In this document: one piece after another, positions 7,632 through 10,211 of the stretch
How positions within the stretch are numbered: the stretch's first letter is position 1
Layout: every line of letters starts with the position of its first letter
Source: Pseudomonadota bacterium
GTDB lineage: Bacteria; Pseudomonadota; Gammaproteobacteria; Steroidobacterales; Steroidobacteraceae
Reading direction: 5' to 3'
Assembly: GCA_021820785.1 (NCBI GenBank)
Contig: JAKADE010000069.1
Span: 1 to 10,211 of the forward strand
Length of the DNA: 10,211 bases
Made by a program: the position numbers and the translations under genes
Notes under the pieces: generated by a model
Databases searched by the model: none
What the model saw: the letters and a program-made list of their open reading frames with translations, nothing else
Told to the model about the DNA's origin: nothing

Positions 7632-9041
7632 ATGACACCGAGCGATGTAATGAAGCTGATCCAGGACAAAGACGTCAAGTTCGCGGATCTGCGTTTCACC
7701 GATACCCGCGGCAAGGAACAGCACGTGACCATTCCGGCGCGTCTGGTCGACGAGGACCTGTTCCGCGACGGCAAGATGTTCGACGGCTCCTCGATCGCCG
7801 GTTGGAAGGGGATCAACGAATCCGACATGATCCTGATGCCCGAGGCCGCAACCGCCGTGCTCGATCCGTTCTTCGAGGAAAACACGGTCAATCTGCGCTG
7901 CGACGTCATCGAGCCGGCCACCATGCAGGGCTACGAGCGTGACCCGCGCTCCCTCGCCAAGCGCGCCGAGGCGTACCTGAAGTCCACCGGCATCGCCGAC
8001 ACGGCGACCTTCGGGCCGGAAAACGAATTCTTCATCTTCGACAGCGTGCGCTTCGGCAACGAGATGCGCGGCTGCTTCTACTCCATCGACTCGGTACAGG
8101 GCGCCTGGAGCTCCGGCAGCGAATTTCCCGAAGGCAACACCGGCCACCGGCCGGGGGTCAAGGGCGGGTATTTCCCGGTACCGCCGGTCGACGCATTCCA
8201 GGACATCCGCTCCGCGATGTGTCTGGCCTGCGAGGAGCTCGGCCTGAAGGTCGAAGTGCACCACCACGAGGTGGCCACGGGCGGTCAGGGTGAGCTCGGA
8301 ATCGGCGCCGGCACGCTCGTGCAGAAGGCCGACCAGGTGCAGCTGCTGAAGTACGCGGTGCTCAACGTCGCGCAACGCTACGGCAAGACCGCAACGTTCA
8401 TGCCGAAGCCGCTCGTCGGCGACAACGGCAGCGGCATGCACGTGCACCAGTCGCTGCAGAAGGACGGCAAGGCGCTGTTCGCCGGCGACAAGTACGGCGG
8501 TCTCTCGGAGCTCGCGCTGTACTACATCGGCGGCATCATCAAGCACGCCAAGGCGCTCAACGCCTTCACCAACGCCGGCACCAACAGCTACAAGCGTCTG
8601 GTCCCCGGGTTCGAAGCCCCGGTGATGCTCGCCTACTCGGCGCGCAACCGTTCTGCCTCGATCCGCATTCCGTGGGTGTCGAACCCGAAGGCGCGCCGCA
8701 TCGAGGTGCGCTTCCCGGATTCCACCGCCAACCCGTATTTCGCCTTCACCGCGATGATGCTGGCGGGTCTCGATGGCATCCAGAACAAGATCCACCCGGG
8801 CGAGCCCGCGGACAAGGATCTGTACGACCTGGAGCCGGAAGAGGCGAAGCACATCCCGACCGTGTGCCATTCCCTGGACATGGCGCTCGAGCACCTGGAC
8901 AAGGACCGGGAGTTCCTGACCCGCGGCGGCGTGTTCACCAACGACGTGATCGATGCCTACATCAACCTGAAGATGCAGGAGGTCACCCGCTTTCGGATGG
9001 CCACGCACCCGGTGGAGCTCGATCTGTACTACAGCTGCTGA
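7632..9041 (+). CDS. glnA: Glutamine synthetase, type I (GSI-beta)
   Basis: The 469-residue cytoplasmic enzyme condenses glutamate and ammonia to glutamine with ATP and forms a dodecamer. Its length equals that of E. coli GlnA. The beta-Grasp N-terminal domain ([16 protein letters not shown]) and DGSSIAGW at 51-58 are followed by the catalytic domain. Metal and substrate ligands are present one position higher than in the Salmonella enzyme: Glu130 and Glu132 in GPENEFF, Glu213, Glu221, His270 in GSGMHVHQS, Glu328 in PGFEAP, and Arg340, Glu358 and Arg360. Tyr398 in [10 protein letters not shown] is the adenylylation site of GSI-beta, so control by GlnE is expected. GGAGG just upstream supports the ATG at 7632. 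NtrC dyads and a sigma-54 promoter lie upstream, and ntrB lies two genes downstream. A long open frame on the opposite strand is a shadow. Confidence 0.99.
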   Translation: MTPSDVMKLIQDKDVKFADLRFTDTRGKEQHVTIPARLVDEDLFRDGKMFDGSSIAGWKGINESDMILMPEAATAVLDPFFEENTVNLRCDVIEPATMQGYERDPRSLAKRAEAYLKSTGIADTATFGPENEFFIFDSVRFGNEMRGCFYSIDSVQGAWSSGSEFPEGNTGHRPGVKGGYFPVPPVDAFQDIRSAMCLACEELGLKVEVHHHEVATGGQGELGIGAGTLVQKADQVQLLKYAVLNVAQRYGKTATFMPKPLVGDNGSGMHVHQSLQKDGKALFAGDKYGGLSELALYYIGGIIKHAKALNAFTNAGTNSYKRLVPGFEAPVMLAYSARNRSASIRIPWVSNPKARRIEVRFPDSTANPYFAFTAMMLAGLDGIQNKIHPGEPADKDLYDLEPEEAKHIPTVCHSLDMALEHLDKDREFLTRGGVFTNDVIDAYINLKMQEVTRFRMATHPVELDLYYSC

Positions 9042-9066
9042 GCGAACGTGACCGAGCCGTTCTCAA

Positions 9067-9112
9067 CCTGCGCCGCGGCCGCCCCCGTCCCGGGGGCGCG
9101 CCGCGGTGCAGG
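9067..9112 (+). terminator. Strong GC hairpin after glnA (terminator or attenuator without a U-tract)
   Basis: A 46-nt structure starts 25 nt after the glnA stop. The outer arms 9067-9078 and 9101-9112 pair over 12 bp with one G-U; the inner arms 9080-9087 (CGCCCCCG) and 9091-9098 (CGGGGGCG) pair over 8 bp around a 3-nt loop, with a small C/CG internal loop between. No T-run follows, so it is not a textbook intrinsic terminator. It could pause or partly end glnA transcription, or protect the glnA 3' end from exonucleases, lowering expression of the downstream genes relative to glnA. Confidence 0.55.
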
Positions 9113-9155
9113 GCGAGGCGACGGCGTCGCAGCCTGGCGACAGTCGCCCGCACTT

Positions 9156-9184
9156 TTGTGCTCGGACAGCCAAGGGGCTATGCT
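9156..9184 (+). promoter_or_regulatory. Possible sigma-70 promoter of the DUF4124 gene
   Basis: TTGTGC at 9156-9161 and TATGCT at 9179-9184 are spaced by exactly 17 nt; matches to consensus are three and four of six. The predicted start falls at about 9191-9193, on or next to the ATG at 9193. If it is real, the transcript would be leaderless or nearly so, which fits the lack of a Shine-Dalgarno at usual spacing. Confidence 0.35.
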
Positions 9185-9192
9185 GCCCAGCC

Positions 9193-9768
9193 ATGAGCAG
9201 CGTCACCCGTTTGATTGCCCGGACGGCCCTGACCGCACTGCTGAGCGCGGCGCTGCCGGCCGCCGGTTGGGCCGGCAACGGCAACGACTCCTCGGTGTAC
9301 AAGTGGGTCGACGCGCACGGCGTGATCCACTACAGCGATCAACCGCATCCCAATGCCACCAAACTGAGCATCCGCGGCGCGCAGACCTATGCGCCGCCGC
9401 CGCCGATGCCGGCCGACCTCAGTGCCCCGCAACCCTCGCAGCGGACCCGCCCGGCGCACGCCTACAGCAGCTGCGAGATCGTGCAGCCGCGCCAGCAGCA
9501 GATGCTGATGAACGTCTACCGCGCCACAGCGGTCGTCAGTACGCAGCCCGCGCTGCTGCCGGGCAACCGCGTGCAGCTGTTCCTCGATGGACGGCGCATG
9601 CCGGGGACCGGTCCCGCGTTCACGTTCCCCGTCGTGCGCGGCCAGCATTCGGTGTCGGCCGTGGTCGTCAACGGCTACGGGCAGATCGTCTGCGAGACCT
9701 CGACGGTGACCTTCTACGTTCATCAGCCGTCGATCCAGAATCCGCACAACCCCGTTCACCCGCACTGA
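9193..9768 (+). CDS. DUF4124 domain-containing exported protein
   Basis: A 191-residue protein of unknown function. Residues 1-27 form a Sec signal peptide (VTRLIARTALTALLSAALPA, then cleavage after GWA), so the protein should reach the periplasm or outer envelope. A DUF4124 domain follows at about 33-60: SVYKWVDAHGVIHYSDQP, with the typical Tyr-Lys-Trp-x-Asp start. A Pro-rich linker (66-90) leads to a beta-rich region (about 125-180, ending VVRGQHSVSAVVVNGYG and VTFYVHQPS) seen in other DUF4124 proteins. Cys94 and Cys167 could form a disulfide. The ATG at 9193 is chosen because it opens the signal peptide; an upstream GTG at 9106 in the same frame lies inside the hairpin after glnA. It lies between glnA and ntrB, a placement I recall from other gammaproteobacteria, but no role in nitrogen control is established. 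Confidence 0.85.
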   Translation: MSSVTRLIARTALTALLSAALPAAGWAGNGNDSSVYKWVDAHGVIHYSDQPHPNATKLSIRGAQTYAPPPPMPADLSAPQPSQRTRPAHAYSSCEIVQPRQQQMLMNVYRATAVVSTQPALLPGNRVQLFLDGRRMPGTGPAFTFPVVRGQHSVSAVVVNGYGQIVCETSTVTFYVHQPSIQNPHNPVHPH

Positions 9769-9820
9769 GCTGCGCCACCGCGCGCCGCGGGCCGGAGGCG
9801 CGCCGTGGCCCGTGAGCTCA
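9766..9820 (+). promoter_or_regulatory. Hairpin covering the DUF4124 stop codon and the ntrB Shine-Dalgarno and start codon
   Basis: Arms TGAGCT (9766-9771) and AGCTCA (9815-9820) form 6 bp at the base. GCCAC (9774-9778) pairs with GTGGC (9805-9809), then after one C-C mismatch GCGCGCC (9780-9786) pairs with GGCGCGC (9797-9803), closing a 10-nt loop. In all 18 bp form. The GTG start (9805-9807) and the last two G of GGAGG (9794-9798) are inside the stem; the rest of the Shine-Dalgarno is in the loop. A ribosome finishing the DUF4124 gene at 9768 would disrupt the base of the stem. This suggests translational coupling, or a translational brake on ntrB. Confidence 0.55.
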
Positions 9821-10211
9821 GCGGCGCCTCTGCACTCGAACATTTCGATCCAGCGGGTCTGTTCGATGCGCTGTCCACCGGCATCATCGTGCTCGATGCG
9901 CAGTTGTGCGCCATCTACGCCAACGTCGCGGCACAGGACCTGCTCGCCTTCAGCCTGAACCAGGCACGCGGCCGGCCGTTCACGGATTTCCTGCACGACA
10001 GCAACGGGTTGCGCACGGTGCTGCGCCGCGTCTTCTCCAGCGGCGAGGGCATCGCGGAGCGAGAACTCACCGTGCGGCCGGCGGCCACGCCTCGCGAGAC
10101 GCGCACGCTCGACATCACGATCACGCCGCTCGAAGGCCAGATCACCGGCAATCACCTGTTGCTGGAACTCGCCGATGCCACCCAGCGCCAGCGGATCACG
10201 CGCGAGAACGA
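9805..10211 (+). CDS. ntrB: Nitrogen regulation sensor kinase NtrB, N-terminal part (cut by the right edge)
   Basis: The first 135 codons of a protein matching the N-terminus of NtrB (GlnL/NRII), the cytoplasmic histidine kinase/phosphatase that, under PII (GlnB) control, phosphorylates NtrC when nitrogen is short. A PAS-like sensor domain is visible from about residue 17: GLFDALSTGIIVLDAQLCAIYANVAAQDLL, then a conserved region ending in LLLELADATQRQRITREN, which is characteristic of NtrB just before the dimerisation/phospho-acceptor domain. The catalytic His and ATPase domain lie beyond the window. The GTG at 9805 has GGAGG 6 nt upstream and starts 36 nt after the DUF4124 stop. Expected next is ntrC, closing the regulatory loop onto the sites before glnA. 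The assignment rests on the PAS region, the LADATQRQR segment and position after glnA. Confidence 0.92.
   Translation, partial: MARELSGASALEHFDPAGLFDALSTGIIVLDAQLCAIYANVAAQDLLAFSLNQARGRPFTDFLHDSNGLRTVLRRVFSSGEGIAERELTVRPAATPRETRTLDITITPLEGQITGNHLLLELADATQRQRITREN

Noticed and set aside
7266..9008. A 580-codon open frame on the minus strand opposite glnA and its leader
   Set aside because: Low-complexity His/Arg/Val-rich product antisense to an unmistakable glutamine synthetase gene, and it would cover the NtrC sites and the RpoN promoter.
9178..10155. A 325-codon open frame on the minus strand opposite the DUF4124 gene and ntrB
   Set aside because: No domain seen, Arg-rich composition; both plus-strand genes have family support, a signal peptide or a good ribosome binding site.

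Overview
The window reads as ordinary chromosomal DNA of a GC-rich gammaproteobacterium. The evidence is a separate-subunit glycyl-tRNA synthetase (glyQ, glyS), a 469-residue GSI-beta type glutamine synthetase with an adenylylation tyrosine, NtrC sites plus a sigma-54 promoter in front of glnA, and a glnA - DUF4124 gene - ntrB order. Codon use is uniformly GC-rich. A Xanthomonadales- or Nevskiales-like lineage is my guess; the window does not prove it. I see no insertion sequence, phage gene, CRISPR array, rRNA or tRNA.

Layout. (1) 1-873, minus: a secreted YncE-like beta-propeller protein, cut by the left edge. (2) 1089-2666, plus, divergent from it: a kumamolisin-like S53 serine-carboxyl peptidase with its propeptide. 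(3) 7253-2674, minus: a tight four-gene run glyQ-glyS-plsC-like-phzF-like, with a 4-nt ATGA overlap and then gaps of 9 and 12 nt. It converges on the peptidase gene with only 7 nt between the stop codons. (4) 7254-7631: the divergent regulatory region between glyQ and glnA. It carries three NtrC-type dyads, an extended -10 element overlapping one dyad, a near-consensus -24/-12 promoter, a hairpin at the predicted start site and a leader. (5) 7632-10211, plus: glnA, a DUF4124 envelope protein gene, and the start of ntrB (glnL), cut by the right edge.

How it works together. The right half is the nitrogen-assimilation locus: GlnA makes glutamine, and NtrB with its partner NtrC (expected just beyond the edge) switches the glnA promoter according to nitrogen status. 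The dyads and the sigma-54 promoter fit that loop closely. The DUF4124 gene is set off by a strong hairpin after glnA and may have its own promoter. A second strong hairpin spans the DUF4124 stop codon and the Shine-Dalgarno sequence and GTG start of ntrB, so ntrB translation may depend on translation of the DUF4124 gene. The glyQS-plsC-phzF run is housekeeping translation and lipid metabolism with a PhzF-family enzyme of unknown substrate at its end.

I found no clear new multi-gene system. The most interesting signals are RNA- and DNA-level regulatory structures around glnA and ntrB.
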